The position numbers were made by a program, and so were the translations under genes. DNA of 64,000 nt from DATEMU01 sp964414585 (GTDB lineage: Bacteria; Planctomycetota; Phycisphaerae; UBA1845; UTPLA1): NCBI GenBank assembly GCA_964414585.1, contig CAYPXR010000002.1, forward strand, positions 5,516 to 69,515, in the 5' to 3' direction. The notes below the pieces were generated by a model. The model had not been told where the DNA came from, did no database searches, and saw only the letters and a program-made list of their open reading frames with translations. Below, one piece after another: positions 29,949-38,522 of the stretch (the first letter of the stretch is position 1; each line of letters opens with the position of its first letter).

Positions 29949-32297
29949 TTATCGCCGCCTGCGGCGCTTCTGAGGACCCCGATTCGGCCGGCCGCCGTCT
30001 TTGCGTTGACCGCCCTTTCGATGGCCCTTGTCTCGCCCACCAAAACCGGCCCGTGAACGTTCGGTCTCGCCGCGCCCCATCGACGACTGTCGCCGCGACG
30101 GCCCTCCGCCGACGAGAATCAATCCAAGCTGTCTCGCCGCAACATCCACCTCACCGATCTGCACCTTCAGCAGCGTCCCCATCGTGAACATCCGCCGCGT
30201 CCGCTCCCCGACGACGCGGCCGAGCTTCACGTCGACCTCCCACCAGTCGTCGCCGAGGTCTTCCATCCGCAGCAGCCCGTCGATCAGGTACTTCGGATGC
30301 TGAACAAACAGCCCAAAATTCGTCACGCCGGTCACGACACCTTCGAACTCCTCGCCGACATGCTTGGATAATAGTTCGAGCACTTTGACCGTTCTCAATT
30401 CCTGCTCGGCGGACTCCGCGCGGCGCGACAGATACGACAGCCGCCGCCCCGCCTCGACGAGCTCCTCCTCGCTCGGCACTTCGTCCAGCCCCTTGCCGCC
30501 CTTGCCAAATTTGCCTTCCAAATGCCGCTCCACGAGCCGGTGCACCATCAAATCCGCATACCGCCGGATCGGGCTCGTGAAGTGCGCGTAATGTTTGCTG
30601 GCCAACGCAAAGTGACCAACGTGCTTCGGCGAATACTCCGCCATCTCCATCGACTTGAGCACGGCGAGATTGACCGCATAAGCCTCGGGCTTGCCGCGAA
30701 GCGGTTCGAGCAGCCGCTGCAGATCGCGCGGCGTGATCCGCTTGGGCACGGAAAAGCCCGCGGCGCGCATGAACCGCCCCATCGCCTCCAGCGAGCTGTC
30801 GTCGGGATCGGGGTGGATTCGCCGGATGCACGGCACGCTGAGCCGATCCATCAACCGCGCAACGGCCTCATTCGCCTCGACCATGAACATCTCAATGATC
30901 GTGTGCGAAAAGCTCTTATCCTCCGGCTCGGCGTCGACCACCCGGCCATCGTCATCGAGGATCAGATCGACCGCCGGCAGATCCAGGACGATCATCCCTT
31001 CGTCGTGACGCCGGGCCTGGATGATCCGCGCCAGTGTGTCCATCCGCTCGACGAGTTCGACGACCGGCTTGGGGATGCCGGACTTCTGGCCATCCAGAAT
31101 CGCCGAGGCCTGCCGATAGGTCAGGCGCTTCGTCGAGCGGATGACGGTATTGGCGAAGCGCGTGGCGACGACCCGGCCGTGCGCGTCGTAACGAACGAAC
31201 GCGCTCTTGCAAAGTCGAGGCTCGCCTTCCTGCAAACTGCACAAGCCGTTGGACAAAATCTCCGGCAGCATCGGCACGACGTGACCGGGGAAATAAACGC
31301 TCGTGCCGCGCTCGACGGCCTCGGTATCGATCGCCCCGCCTTCACGGACAAAGGTGCTGACGTCGGCGATATGCACGCCGAGTTCCCATGCAGCATGACT
31401 TGAGGCTTGAGACTTGAGGCTTGAGGAACGGCCGGCGCGAGAGTCTTTTTTCGCACCATCCATCCTCACCAACGTTATCGCATCGTCATAATCCTTCGCA
31501 TCATCAGGATCGATCGTAATCGTCAAAGTGCCGGTCAAGTCCTCGCGCTCCGCGATCGCCTTGTCCGCGTCGAACGACTGCGCGACCCCGCGAGCCTCCG
31601 CCAATACCTCCTTCGGAAACTCGTCCGGCAGGTGATACTGATGCTTAATGCTAATCAGATCGACGCCCGGCTGCCCGCGCTTGCCCAGCCGCTCGACGAT
31701 CACGCCGGTCGCCGGCTTGCCGTCGCTGGGATACCGCACGATCTCGACGACGACCTGCTCGCCGGCCTTCGCCCCCTTGGCCCCGACATCGCCGATCATG
31801 ATGGGCACGTGCAATGTGTTTCCGTCCGGCTGGACAAAGAACATGCCGCTTTCGTTGCGCAGCTCGCCGACATAACGGCTGTCACCGCGCTCGATGATCT
31901 TGATCACCTGTCCGCCGAAGGCCGCCTTGCCGTCGCGCTTCCCGCGAGATTGAACCGAGCAAAGCACCTTGTCGCCGGTCACGGCATCCAGCGTCGCATC
32001 CGGCGGAATAAACAGATCGCCGTGGGTCGTCACGCCGTCCGGCACGACAAAGCCGAAGCCGCGCGGGTTGCCGCGAAAGGTCCCGACCACCTGATGCGGC
32101 GGGTGCGGCAGCATCACGGCGTTGCCGGTGCCCAGCACGACCCGGCCGACGCGTCGCAGCGAATCGACGGCATCGTGAAAATCGCCGTATTCGGCCTCGG
32201 CGATGCCCATCGCCTTGGCCAGGCGCGGCGCCTTCATCGGGGCATATTCCGGCCGCCGCAGAAATTCAAGGATTCGTTCTGAAAAACGCTTGGCCAT
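29949..32297 (-). CDS. rnr: Ribonuclease R
   Basis: 782 residues, a 3'-to-5' exoribonuclease of the RNase II/R family. There is an N-terminal winged-helix-like part, cold-shock domains (GTFRGNPRGFGFVVPDG), the RNB catalytic core with TIDPDDAKDYDDAITL (magnesium-binding aspartates), and a C-terminal S1 domain (EFEGVVTGVTNFGLFVQHP). A basic Arg/Gly-rich tail follows. Oddity: between DAITLVRMDG and WELGVHIADVS there is an extra Ser-rich stretch at about residues 281-303. It is encoded in part by a four-unit heptamer array (31398-31425) and interrupts a segment that is normally short. The frame is intact. Confidence 0.95.
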   Translation of the reverse strand: MAKRFSERILEFLRRPEYAPMKAPRLAKAMGIAEAEYGDFHDAVDSLRRVGRVVLGTGNAVMLPHPPHQVVGTFRGNPRGFGFVVPDGVTTHGDLFIPPDATLDAVTGDKVLCSVQSRGKRDGKAAFGGQVIKIIERGDSRYVGELRNESGMFFVQPDGNTLHVPIMIGDVGAKGAKAGEQVVVEIVRYPSDGKPATGVIVERLGKRGQPGVDLISIKHQYHLPDEFPKEVLAEARGVAQSFDADKAIAEREDLTGTLTITIDPDDAKDYDDAITLVRMDGAKKDSRAGRSSSLKSQASSHAAWELGVHIADVSTFVREGGAIDTEAVERGTSVYFPGHVVPMLPEILSNGLCSLQEGEPRLCKSAFVRYDAHGRVVATRFANTVIRSTKRLTYRQASAILDGQKSGIPKPVVELVERMDTLARIIQARRHDEGMIVLDLPAVDLILDDDGRVVDAEPEDKSFSHTIIEMFMVEANEAVARLMDRLSVPCIRRIHPDPDDSSLEAMGRFMRAAGFSVPKRITPRDLQRLLEPLRGKPEAYAVNLAVLKSMEMAEYSPKHVGHFALASKHYAHFTSPIRRYADLMVHRLVERHLEGKFGKGGKGLDEVPSEEELVEAGRRLSYLSRRAESAEQELRTVKVLELLSKHVGEEFEGVVTGVTNFGLFVQHPKYLIDGLLRMEDLGDDWWEVDVKLGRVVGERTRRMFTMGTLLKVQIGEVDVAARQLGLILVGGGPSRRQSSMGRGETERSRAGFGGRDKGHRKGGQRKDGGRPNRGPQKRRRRR
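31398..31425. repeat. Four-unit heptamer array inside rnr
   Basis: Four units of RCTTGAG in tandem, with the first base A, G, A, G. The array is in frame and encodes part of a Ser-rich insert in RNase R. Confidence 0.9.
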
Positions 32298-32389
32298 TCA
32301 TGCTCCAAAACCGGTCAACTTGCCCCGGGACTGCCTCGCGGCGAAGATGACGTCAGCAAAGCCGCTGACATCCGAAAGGAAGGATCGCC

Positions 32390-32728
32390 ATGGAAGACAT
32401 CATCGCCGACGCCCGCGCACTGGGCAAGAAGATCGCCGCGCACCCTCGCACCGCCAAGTTCCTGACCGCCGCGAAGGCCGTCGCCGAAGACAAAACGGCT
32501 CAGGAAGTATTAAAGGCCTACCAGGATCAGGTCAACAAAATCCGCCAGTTGGAAGCAAGCGGCAAGCCCGTCGAGCCGGACGATAAGCGCAAGATCATGG
32601 ACTGCGAAACGAAGCTGGCGGGCAACGACAAGCTGAAAGAGATGATGAAGCACCAGGCGGATTACCTGGAGATGATGCACCGGATCAACTCGGCGATCGA
32701 TGAAGCGTCGCAAGGCGACGCGGCCTGA
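32390..32728 (+). CDS. YlbF/YmcA family protein
   Basis: A 112-residue, all-helical protein. The layout IIADARALGKKIAAHPRTAKFLTAAKAVAEDKTAQEVLKAY followed by a second helical pair matches the Com_YlbF family. In Bacillus the YlbF-YmcA-YaaT complex binds RNase Y and affects mRNA processing; no such partner is visible here, so the role is inferred only from family. GGAAGGA precedes the ATG. It diverges from rnr, and its last 44 bases overlap the end of the convergent glycosyltransferase gene. Confidence 0.8.
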   Translation: MEDIIADARALGKKIAAHPRTAKFLTAAKAVAEDKTAQEVLKAYQDQVNKIRQLEASGKPVEPDDKRKIMDCETKLAGNDKLKEMMKHQADYLEMMHRINSAIDEASQGDAA

Positions 32729-33857
32729 TGAGCCCGCAGAGGTGGTCGATCTTCGCTTGCCACGTCTCCTTTTTCATCGCCGCCCGTCGCTCCAAAATCA
32801 GTTCCGACGAATTCTCTGCAATGGCGCGTTCACACGCCGCGACGAATCCCGCCGCGCCGGACGCGACGCGCACCCACGGCTCATACCGCTGCACCTCCGG
32901 CATCGGCGTTGAAACGACCGGCAACCCCGCGCTGAGATATTCACGGAGCTTGATCGGGTTGACCGCGCGGGTCAGATCGTTCACCCGAAACGGGATCAGC
33001 CCGACGTCGAAACCTTTCGCAAAGGCGGGAAGCTGTTCGTAAGAGCGGCGGCCCAACAGGTGCACGTTGGCAAGCCCGTCCTTGGCGGAGACGTCGGTCG
33101 CAATGGGACCAATGAGCGCCAGGGACCACGACGGCTTTTCGCGAGCAATCGCCGCCAACAGCTCGACGTCGACCCAGTTCTCGATGAGCCCCCAAAATCC
33201 CAGTACCGGCCGGGGCAATTCGGAAATCTCCGGCGGAATGGCCACTTCAACATGCCGTGCTTTCGCAAAATGTTCGTAATCCACGCCGTGCGTCACCAGC
33301 GCGATGTTCCTGTTGAGTTTTCGCTTCGCTTCATACAACGCCTGCGACGTGACGACGACGAGGCCGGCTTTCGAGGCCAGCCGAGCCTCGGCGGCGAGAA
33401 TTGCCGCCCGGTCATAACCGTCGAACGCGCTGAACTCATCCGCGCAGTAATAGACGAAGCTCTCTTCGTCGAAGGCCCCGCAAAGAAAATCCACATCCGG
33501 CGCGAAGGACCAGACCTGCACCGGCCGCGACGGCAACTGTCTCAATACGCTCCTAATCTGCCTCACGAGGAGACGGCGGTTCAAAGCGGCGACGGCGCGA
33601 CTGCCCGGCAGAGGCGCGACCAGCGGCGTGACGACCGTGATGTTCTCGGCAACCCGTCGCGGCCCCTGAATCACCTGTCGCAGCTTGCCGACGATTGCCC
33701 CGGCATCGGCCGCGCTGACCCTCGGCCGCCGCGATCCGTGGTAATTGACCCAGACGATCTCATTCCGCCCGGCAAGCAACCGCATGACATGATGCTTGCT
33801 CGTCGGGTCCGCCGCCCAGTTGCTGGCGATGCAGACGATATTGCGGCCTTTGATCAT
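32685..33857 (-). CDS. Glycosyltransferase (group 1 type)
   Basis: 390 residues, GT-B fold, no signal peptide. The N-terminus has a long donor/acceptor domain with VQVWSFAPDVDFL and FVYYCADEFSAFDGYD, a pattern of teichuronic-acid or exopolysaccharide glycosyltransferases. VTHGVDYEHF and the C-terminal GLIPFRVNDLTRAVNPIKLREYLSAGLPVV (about residues 285-314) mark the nucleotide-sugar domain. The ATG at 33857 has no Shine-Dalgarno; a four-unit octamer array occupies the place where one would lie. It follows another glycosyltransferase by 17 bp, so the two are probably one operon. Confidence 0.88.
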   Translation of the reverse strand: MIKGRNIVCIASNWAADPTSKHHVMRLLAGRNEIVWVNYHGSRRPRVSAADAGAIVGKLRQVIQGPRRVAENITVVTPLVAPLPGSRAVAALNRRLLVRQIRSVLRQLPSRPVQVWSFAPDVDFLCGAFDEESFVYYCADEFSAFDGYDRAAILAAEARLASKAGLVVVTSQALYEAKRKLNRNIALVTHGVDYEHFAKARHVEVAIPPEISELPRPVLGFWGLIENWVDVELLAAIAREKPSWSLALIGPIATDVSAKDGLANVHLLGRRSYEQLPAFAKGFDVGLIPFRVNDLTRAVNPIKLREYLSAGLPVVSTPMPEVQRYEPWVRVASGAAGFVAACERAIAENSSELILERRAAMKKETWQAKIDHLCGLIRPRRLATLHRSPS

Positions 33858-33859
33858 TT

Positions 33860-33891
33860 TGGCGTTTCGGCGTTTTAGCGTTTCAGCGTTT
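33860..33891. repeat. Four-unit octamer array between two glycosyltransferase genes
   Basis: Four tandem units of YRGCGTTT, with the first base T, C, T, C and the second base G, G, A, A. It covers the stop codon and last codons of the upstream gene and the start region of the downstream gene. Confidence 0.9.
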
Positions 33892-35065
33892 CTTCAAATA
33901 CATCGACGCATTCCCGCGCCACCTGTTGCCAGCTTCGCCGGCCGCCGATCGCCGCGATCCCGGCACGGTCCCACGTATCGGTCAGCCCCTGGCAGACCCG
34001 CTCAAAGAACACCCCCTCGTTCTCCAGCGGGACCAGCCAACCCAGCCCCCATTCGTTCATCACCTCGCGGTTCCCGCCGACATCCGTCGCCATGACTGGG
34101 CACCCGCAGGCCAGGGCCTCGGCAATGGCGTTGCACCAACCCTCCGAGCGGCTCGCGTGCACGAAGAGGTCGGCGGCATTGAGCATGGCGGCAACCTGCT
34201 CTGGCGGAACACGACCGGCAAGAGTGATCGTCCCATCCGGCAATTTCAGCGAATCGATTTGTTCCCGAAGTCGACGTTCATAGGCCGGTTCCCCTGCCGA
34301 CCCGCCAACAAGGACCAGCCGTGCATCGCCGACCCGCTGACGAACGTTCGGCCACATGGCAACCAGACGGTCGAAGCCCTTGAGCGCCTGCAAATGCCCC
34401 ACGGAAACCGCGTACTTGGCATCGGTCACCCAACCCAGCGCGCGACGGGCTTCCTGCGAAATGCTATTCCGCTCCTGAACGCCGACATCGCGGCGGAAAA
34501 CCTGCGAATCGATCCCATTCGGGATGACGTGAATCGTCGGCAGATCGCCGGCAACTTCCCGCGCGAGGTCCGCAAGCGATTGCGACACGGAGATAAGCGC
34601 GTCCGCCCCGCGGAGCATCTCAACGATCTGCCGCCGCATCGATGGGTTCGCGATCCGGCTGACCAGCTTCCCGCGAAGTGTGCAGACAAACGGAAGTCCG
34701 CGTTCCCTGGCGACGCGCCACGCCCCCACGGCGTCGGGCCATTCAAAGTGTGCGTCGATCAGCTCGACCGGTCCGCGGTCGCGAACCTGATCGAGCCCGC
34801 GAGCAAAGGCTCTCGCATAAAAGTGGGCATCCCACGATTTGAAGACGCCGGGAATGTAAAACATCCGCGGTCGCAGGACCGGCGGCTTTTCGTTCGCGCC
34901 GCCGGTCACCAACCCTCCCCCTGCCATGCCCGGAAACCACGGCGCCGGCGCGATGACCTGCACCGGCATCAACTCGGCAATGGCCTGTAGCCGGCGTTGA
35001 ACGAAGATGCCCTGCGTCGGCGCGCCCGGATGGGGATAGCAAAACGTCGTCGAGCAGATGGCCAT
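33875..35065 (-). CDS. GT4-type glycosyltransferase
   Basis: 396 residues from the ATG at 35065 (MAICSTTFCYPHPG); the open frame extends 56 codons into the divergent gene without conservation. The N-terminal half opens with PHPGAPTQGIFVQRRLQAI, and LIDAHFEWPDAVGAW and VCTLRGKL are typical of exopolysaccharide GT4 enzymes. The C-terminal half has VIPNGIDSQVF, SVGHLQALKGFDRLV and the donor-site VHASRSEGWCNAIAEALACGCPV. The last codons (ETLKR, stop) are written by the octamer repeat array, so the C-terminus was probably changed by repeat growth. It is divergent from the lipM-like gene. Confidence 0.9.
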   Translation of the reverse strand: MAICSTTFCYPHPGAPTQGIFVQRRLQAIAELMPVQVIAPAPWFPGMAGGGLVTGGANEKPPVLRPRMFYIPGVFKSWDAHFYARAFARGLDQVRDRGPVELIDAHFEWPDAVGAWRVARERGLPFVCTLRGKLVSRIANPSMRRQIVEMLRGADALISVSQSLADLAREVAGDLPTIHVIPNGIDSQVFRRDVGVQERNSISQEARRALGWVTDAKYAVSVGHLQALKGFDRLVAMWPNVRQRVGDARLVLVGGSAGEPAYERRLREQIDSLKLPDGTITLAGRVPPEQVAAMLNAADLFVHASRSEGWCNAIAEALACGCPVMATDVGGNREVMNEWGLGWLVPLENEGVFFERVCQGLTDTWDRAGIAAIGGRRSWQQVARECVDVFEETLKR

Positions 35066-35147
35066 CGGTGACACCCTACGGAACGCCGGCGCGAATGCAA
35101 TGCGTCGCCGAGCGCCGTGTTTCAGCCGTTCCGCTACGATATCGGCA

Positions 35148-35951
35148 ATGAACCGCGTCCGACTGCTCATCGACCCGCTGCTGGCCGGGCCCGTCAACAT
35201 GGCCCGTGACGAAGCCCTGCTGGAATCGTGCAAGAGCGATAGTCATGTGCCGACGCTTCGCTTCTATGCATGGTCGCCCGCGACGATCTCGCTGGGCTAC
35301 TTTCAGGATTTCTCGGAATTCGAGCGGCTGGAACCGCCGGCGGGCAACTTGGCCGTCGTACGCCGGACGACCGGCGGCGGAGCGATCCTGCACGATTTGG
35401 AAGTCACGTACTCGCTCATCCTGCCGATCGATCATCCGCTGGTTCGCGGAAAACCAAACGAACTTTATCGCCTCGCCCATCGAGCCATCATCCAGGCAAT
35501 CGGCGGCCCCACACGGATGCTCGGCGAAGGCGGGGGCCGGTGCGACGAATCCTCTCATCGCGGGCCGTTCTTCTGCTTCGCCCGGCGTCACGACTTGGAC
35601 ATCGTCGTACCGAATGCCAACGGCCCGGGAGGCTTCTCAAAAATCGCCGGCTCCGCGCAGCGGCGAACGACGCAGGCGATCCTGCAACACGGCTCAATCA
35701 TCCTCGATTCACGATTCACCCAACAACCCGTCGCCACCTGGAAAAACCTGAACGGGACGACCGATTTCAACGATGCCGTTGAGAAGTTGATTCCCGCCTT
35801 TGGAGATGCATTGCAAATGCAGTTTGAATCCGACGATTGGCACGCCGAAGAAATAAAATCCGCCGCTCGCTTCGAGACGCGCTACGCCGGTCGCGAATGG
35901 ACCGTCGATCGAGTCCGCGCGGATTGCAGCGCCTCCAAAGCCCCTGGCTGA
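35148..35951 (+). CDS. LipM-like octanoyl/lipoate protein transferase
   Basis: 267 residues from the ATG at 35148. It is a biotin/lipoate protein ligase fold: MARDEALLE (18-26), VRRTTGGGAILHD (71-83), and KIAGSAQRRTTQAILQHGS (165-183) with K165. C143 in GPFFCFARR occupies the position of the catalytic cysteine of Bacillus LipM, which moves octanoate from ACP to GcvH, so I favour octanoyltransferase over lipoate ligase. The presence of gcvH 7.6 kb away fits. The 3' end overlaps the convergent PH-domain gene by 70 bases. Confidence 0.82.
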   Translation: MNRVRLLIDPLLAGPVNMARDEALLESCKSDSHVPTLRFYAWSPATISLGYFQDFSEFERLEPPAGNLAVVRRTTGGGAILHDLEVTYSLILPIDHPLVRGKPNELYRLAHRAIIQAIGGPTRMLGEGGGRCDESSHRGPFFCFARRHDLDIVVPNANGPGGFSKIAGSAQRRTTQAILQHGSIILDSRFTQQPVATWKNLNGTTDFNDAVEKLIPAFGDALQMQFESDDWHAEEIKSAARFETRYAGREWTVDRVRADCSASKAPG

Positions 35952-36337
35952 TTCTGAATCTGGATCGTCTCCGCGTCGATCTCCCACTTGCCCTGTGGCG
36001 GCGAATCTCGCGTCGTGACGTACAAATACTTCGTCGCCCCAACACCCCCGCCGGGAACATAAACGCCGATGGAGCGAACATCGCTCCACGGAATAAAGAG
36101 ATCGCCGCCGAATCGCTTCAAACGGACTCCTTCCGCTTCGATGACCAATCGCCGCCCGTAGCCGCGAATCAATCCCCAGACGGTCAGCGCAATCACCATG
36201 CCGGCGGAAATGCGAATCCAGTTCGGACAAGGCGTGGCCAGCAAAAAGGCCTCAAGCCCGCAGATCGGCGCCATGACCAGCAAGTAAATGCCGATAGGGG
36301 TTCGCAGGTAGGGCCAACTTGTCCGCGTTGAAGTCAC
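35882..36337 (-). CDS. Small membrane protein with PH-like domain
   Basis: 151 residues. Two TM segments near residues 14-34 and 42-58 are followed by a soluble beta-rich part: RLVIEAEGVRLKRFGG, FIPWSDVRSIGVYV, KYLYVTTRDS. That resembles a bacterial PH-like (bPH) domain; no catalytic residues are seen. The last 20 or so residues are read antisense to the lipM-like gene and look unconstrained, so the original stop may have been lost. Function unknown. Confidence 0.7.
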   Translation of the reverse strand: MTSTRTSWPYLRTPIGIYLLVMAPICGLEAFLLATPCPNWIRISAGMVIALTVWGLIRGYGRRLVIEAEGVRLKRFGGDLFIPWSDVRSIGVYVPGGGVGATKYLYVTTRDSPPQGKWEIDAETIQIQNQPGALEALQSARTRSTVHSRPA

Positions 36338-36359
36338 AGGCCGGATTCTACGCGAGACG

Positions 36360-37094
36360 TCAAAAGAAGATCAGCTTGAACCCCGCGATCACCAGAACCA
36401 CGGCCAGCAGGCGACGCAGCAGCATCGGATCGAAACGCTTGCTGCCCAGGCCCGCCCCGATGAGGCCGCCAACCCCTGCGGCGGCGATCCATAAATAGAT
36501 GAATGGTGGAAGCAGACCTACGCTCATCACATTGCCGGTCAGCCCCGAAATCGAATTGCACAAGATGAACGCGGCCGAAATGCCGGCCGTCTCCCGCGTC
36601 CCCGCCCAGTGCATCAGAATCAGCACCGGCGACAGAAAGATGCCACCGCCGGTCCCGGTCAGGCCCGACAAGAGGCCAATCCCCACGCCGACGAGGATCG
36701 CCACATGAAGCGGCGGCGTGCGAATCGGCTTCTCCGATTCCTTCATCCCGATCATGAAAAGCCGAAAGGCGGCCCAGAGCAGGATCAGACCGACCAATGG
36801 CCGGTAGGCCAGGACTGGTAGGTGCATCGCTCCCCCGACATAGGCCGCTGGAATCGACCCGATGAGAAACGGCCAGAGCTTCGCCCAGGAAAACGCCCCC
36901 ACGCGATAAAAGCGAATCACCGTGATCGTCGCCACGAGGATGTTCATGCACAGCGCGGCCGGCTTCATGGCGTCCGGCGCAAGCCCGGCCAGCGCCATCG
37001 CCGCCAAATACCCCGACGCGCCGGCGTGGCCGACGGAGGCGTAGAGCACGGCGATCATGAAAAACGCCGCCGGCAATAGGATCGATTCAGTCAT
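36360..37094 (-). CDS. TauE/SafE family membrane transporter
   Basis: 244 residues with about eight TM segments. The two inverted family motifs are visible: YASVGHAGASGYLAAMAL (18-35) and GLLSGLTGTGGGIFLSPVL (about 139-157). The family exports sulfite or other small anions and sulfur organics. The substrate here is not deducible, and no sulfur metabolism genes are nearby. It lies 22 bp after the start of the small PH-domain gene on the same strand. Confidence 0.9.
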   Translation of the reverse strand: MTESILLPAAFFMIAVLYASVGHAGASGYLAAMALAGLAPDAMKPAALCMNILVATITVIRFYRVGAFSWAKLWPFLIGSIPAAYVGGAMHLPVLAYRPLVGLILLWAAFRLFMIGMKESEKPIRTPPLHVAILVGVGIGLLSGLTGTGGGIFLSPVLILMHWAGTRETAGISAAFILCNSISGLTGNVMSVGLLPPFIYLWIAAAGVGGLIGAGLGSKRFDPMLLRRLLAVVLVIAGFKLIFF

Positions 37095-37136
37095 GGCGGC
37101 GCAGCTTCAGCGAAGAGTGATGGAGACTCGGCGAGC

Positions 37137-37421
37137 CTATCGATCGTAATACGTATGCGACGGACGCCCGGCGAGGATGTTCTCCTTGCCCCAGTTGGCC
37201 ACGGCCCGAAAGGTGTCCGAAGCGATGAAAGCATCGAATGCCGCGCGGTCGCTCCAATCCGAGAGAATGACGTACGACCGCGCGTTGTCGATGTCGCGAT
37301 ACATCTTGGTAACGGTATGCCCGGCCATCCCCTCCATCGCCGTGATGACCTTGCGAAAGGCCGTCTCAAAGGTTTCTTCCTTGCCGGGAAGGACGGTGTA
37401 GTTCATTCCGACGGTCACCAT
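37137..37421 (-). CDS. Antibiotic biosynthesis monooxygenase (ABM)-type small protein
   Basis: 94 residues from the ATG at 37421, with AGGAG 9 bp upstream; the longer open frame runs into the next gene. It shows the ferredoxin-like ABM/dabb pattern: VGMNYTVLPGKEETFETAF, MYRDIDNARSYVILSDWSDRAAFDAF and a closing ILAGRPSHTYYDR. Such proteins act as small oxygenases or unknown-function dimers; no cofactor residue can be assigned. It lies between the TauE-like transporter and the 37448 membrane gene, all on the minus strand. Confidence 0.8.
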   Translation of the reverse strand: MVTVGMNYTVLPGKEETFETAFRKVITAMEGMAGHTVTKMYRDIDNARSYVILSDWSDRAAFDAFIASDTFRAVANWGKENILAGRPSHTYYDR

Positions 37422-37447
37422 GGTTGTTGCTCCTGATCCACCCGATC

Positions 37448-38179
37448 CTACCGTCCCGCCACCGCGATCGCCACCGGCCATCGCCGTGCATGGGCGGCGA
37501 AGTACAAGCCCATGCCGATCCCGAAGATGACGTGGGCAACGAGCGTCACGACAATGAATCGAGGTGTCAGGTTGATGCCGAAAAATCGGGCATACGGCGA
37601 GACCAGCAGACACGCCTCGATGCCCGCCGCCATGAGCACCGCCCAAAGCCATCCGCCGCCGTAACGACGTGTGGACTCGCCGATCATCGCCGCGAACATC
37701 ACGCCAAACGTCGCCCCGTTACTGAAGTGATAGGCCCAGCCGATGATCTGCGCCGTCAGCGAATACGCGGGCTGCTCCACCGGCTGGCCGAGGATCATCG
37801 CGCCGAACCGGGGAAAGACCTTGAAGAGCGGCATCGGCGGCACGATGGCCTCCAATCCCCACGATTTGGAAAAAACGAATGGCAGTCGAAAAACATCGTA
37901 GGAGACCGCGCCGACCAGACCCGCAATGGTCCCGATGATGACGGCCCGCCACAACCGCCCGTCTCCGCGCCATCGATCCAAAATCGCGATGCCGTAAAGC
38001 GCCGCCGTGGACGGGAGCAGGATTGCCAGCGTAAACGAACGCATGTCCAGCCAACGATACATCTCCGCCAGCAGACACCAGATCGACATCGCGGAAAGTG
38101 CGAACACGAAGGCCCGTCCGGAGGGACTCCATTGCAGAAGGCCCGGCAGCGAAACCGATTTGTGCGGCGGGTGATCCAT
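37448..38179 (-). CDS. Polytopic membrane protein of unknown function
   Basis: 243 residues with about six or seven TM segments. The ATG at 38179 is one base after the stop of the DUF2304 gene, so reinitiation is likely; upstream in-frame ATGs lie inside that gene. Visible features are SYDVFRLPFVFSKSWG in the middle and a GWAYHFSNGATFGVMFAAM segment, a pattern seen in uncharacterised membrane proteins. No enzymatic motif recognised. Its place in an operon with a GT2 and DUF2304 suggests envelope work. Confidence 0.7.
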   Translation of the reverse strand: MDHPPHKSVSLPGLLQWSPSGRAFVFALSAMSIWCLLAEMYRWLDMRSFTLAILLPSTAALYGIAILDRWRGDGRLWRAVIIGTIAGLVGAVSYDVFRLPFVFSKSWGLEAIVPPMPLFKVFPRFGAMILGQPVEQPAYSLTAQIIGWAYHFSNGATFGVMFAAMIGESTRRYGGGWLWAVLMAAGIEACLLVSPYARFFGINLTPRFIVVTLVAHVIFGIGMGLYFAAHARRWPVAIAVAGR

Positions 38180-38180
38180 C

Positions 38181-38522
38181 CTATTTCCCATGCTCCCGCT
38201 GCGCTTCAAGAATCGCCAGGTGTCGCACAAGGAGCGTCATCTCACGCCGCAGGGCCCGCAGGCGAACATAGACCATCCAGAAACCGATCATGGTAATCAC
38301 GACGGCACAGTACAGAACCAGATCCGCGCCGCGCCCGATCCCCAGGGCTCGCGCGATTTCCTGTATGAACTGCGGCCGGTCCATCGCGATCGCCGCGACC
38401 AGGCAGATCCCGCCCCAGACAAAGGCCTCCTTGCGCGTCAACCAACCCCGCGCCAGGGCGATCATGTCCACGATCAGCAGAAACGCCATCACGCACAGGA
38501 CGATCACTTGAAACACGTTCAT
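38181..38522 (-). CDS. DUF2304 family membrane protein
   Basis: 113 residues with three TM segments and a C-terminal coiled coil (LRRLRREMTLLVRHLAILEAQ type). DUF2304 proteins are usually encoded next to dolichol-phosphate-mannose-like GT2 enzymes and are thought to anchor or assist them. That is the case here: the ATG overlaps the GT2 stop (TCAT at 38519-38522, ATGA on the minus strand). The membrane protein downstream starts one base after its stop. Confidence 0.85.
   Translation of the reverse strand: MNVFQVIVLCVMAFLLIVDMIALARGWLTRKEAFVWGGICLVAAIAMDRPQFIQEIARALGIGRGADLVLYCAVVITMIGFWMVYVRLRALRREMTLLVRHLAILEAQREHGK

Noticed and set aside
31398..31425. Tandem arrays as CRISPR
   Set aside because: Units of 7-8 bp with no spacers and only four copies; no cas genes in the window.
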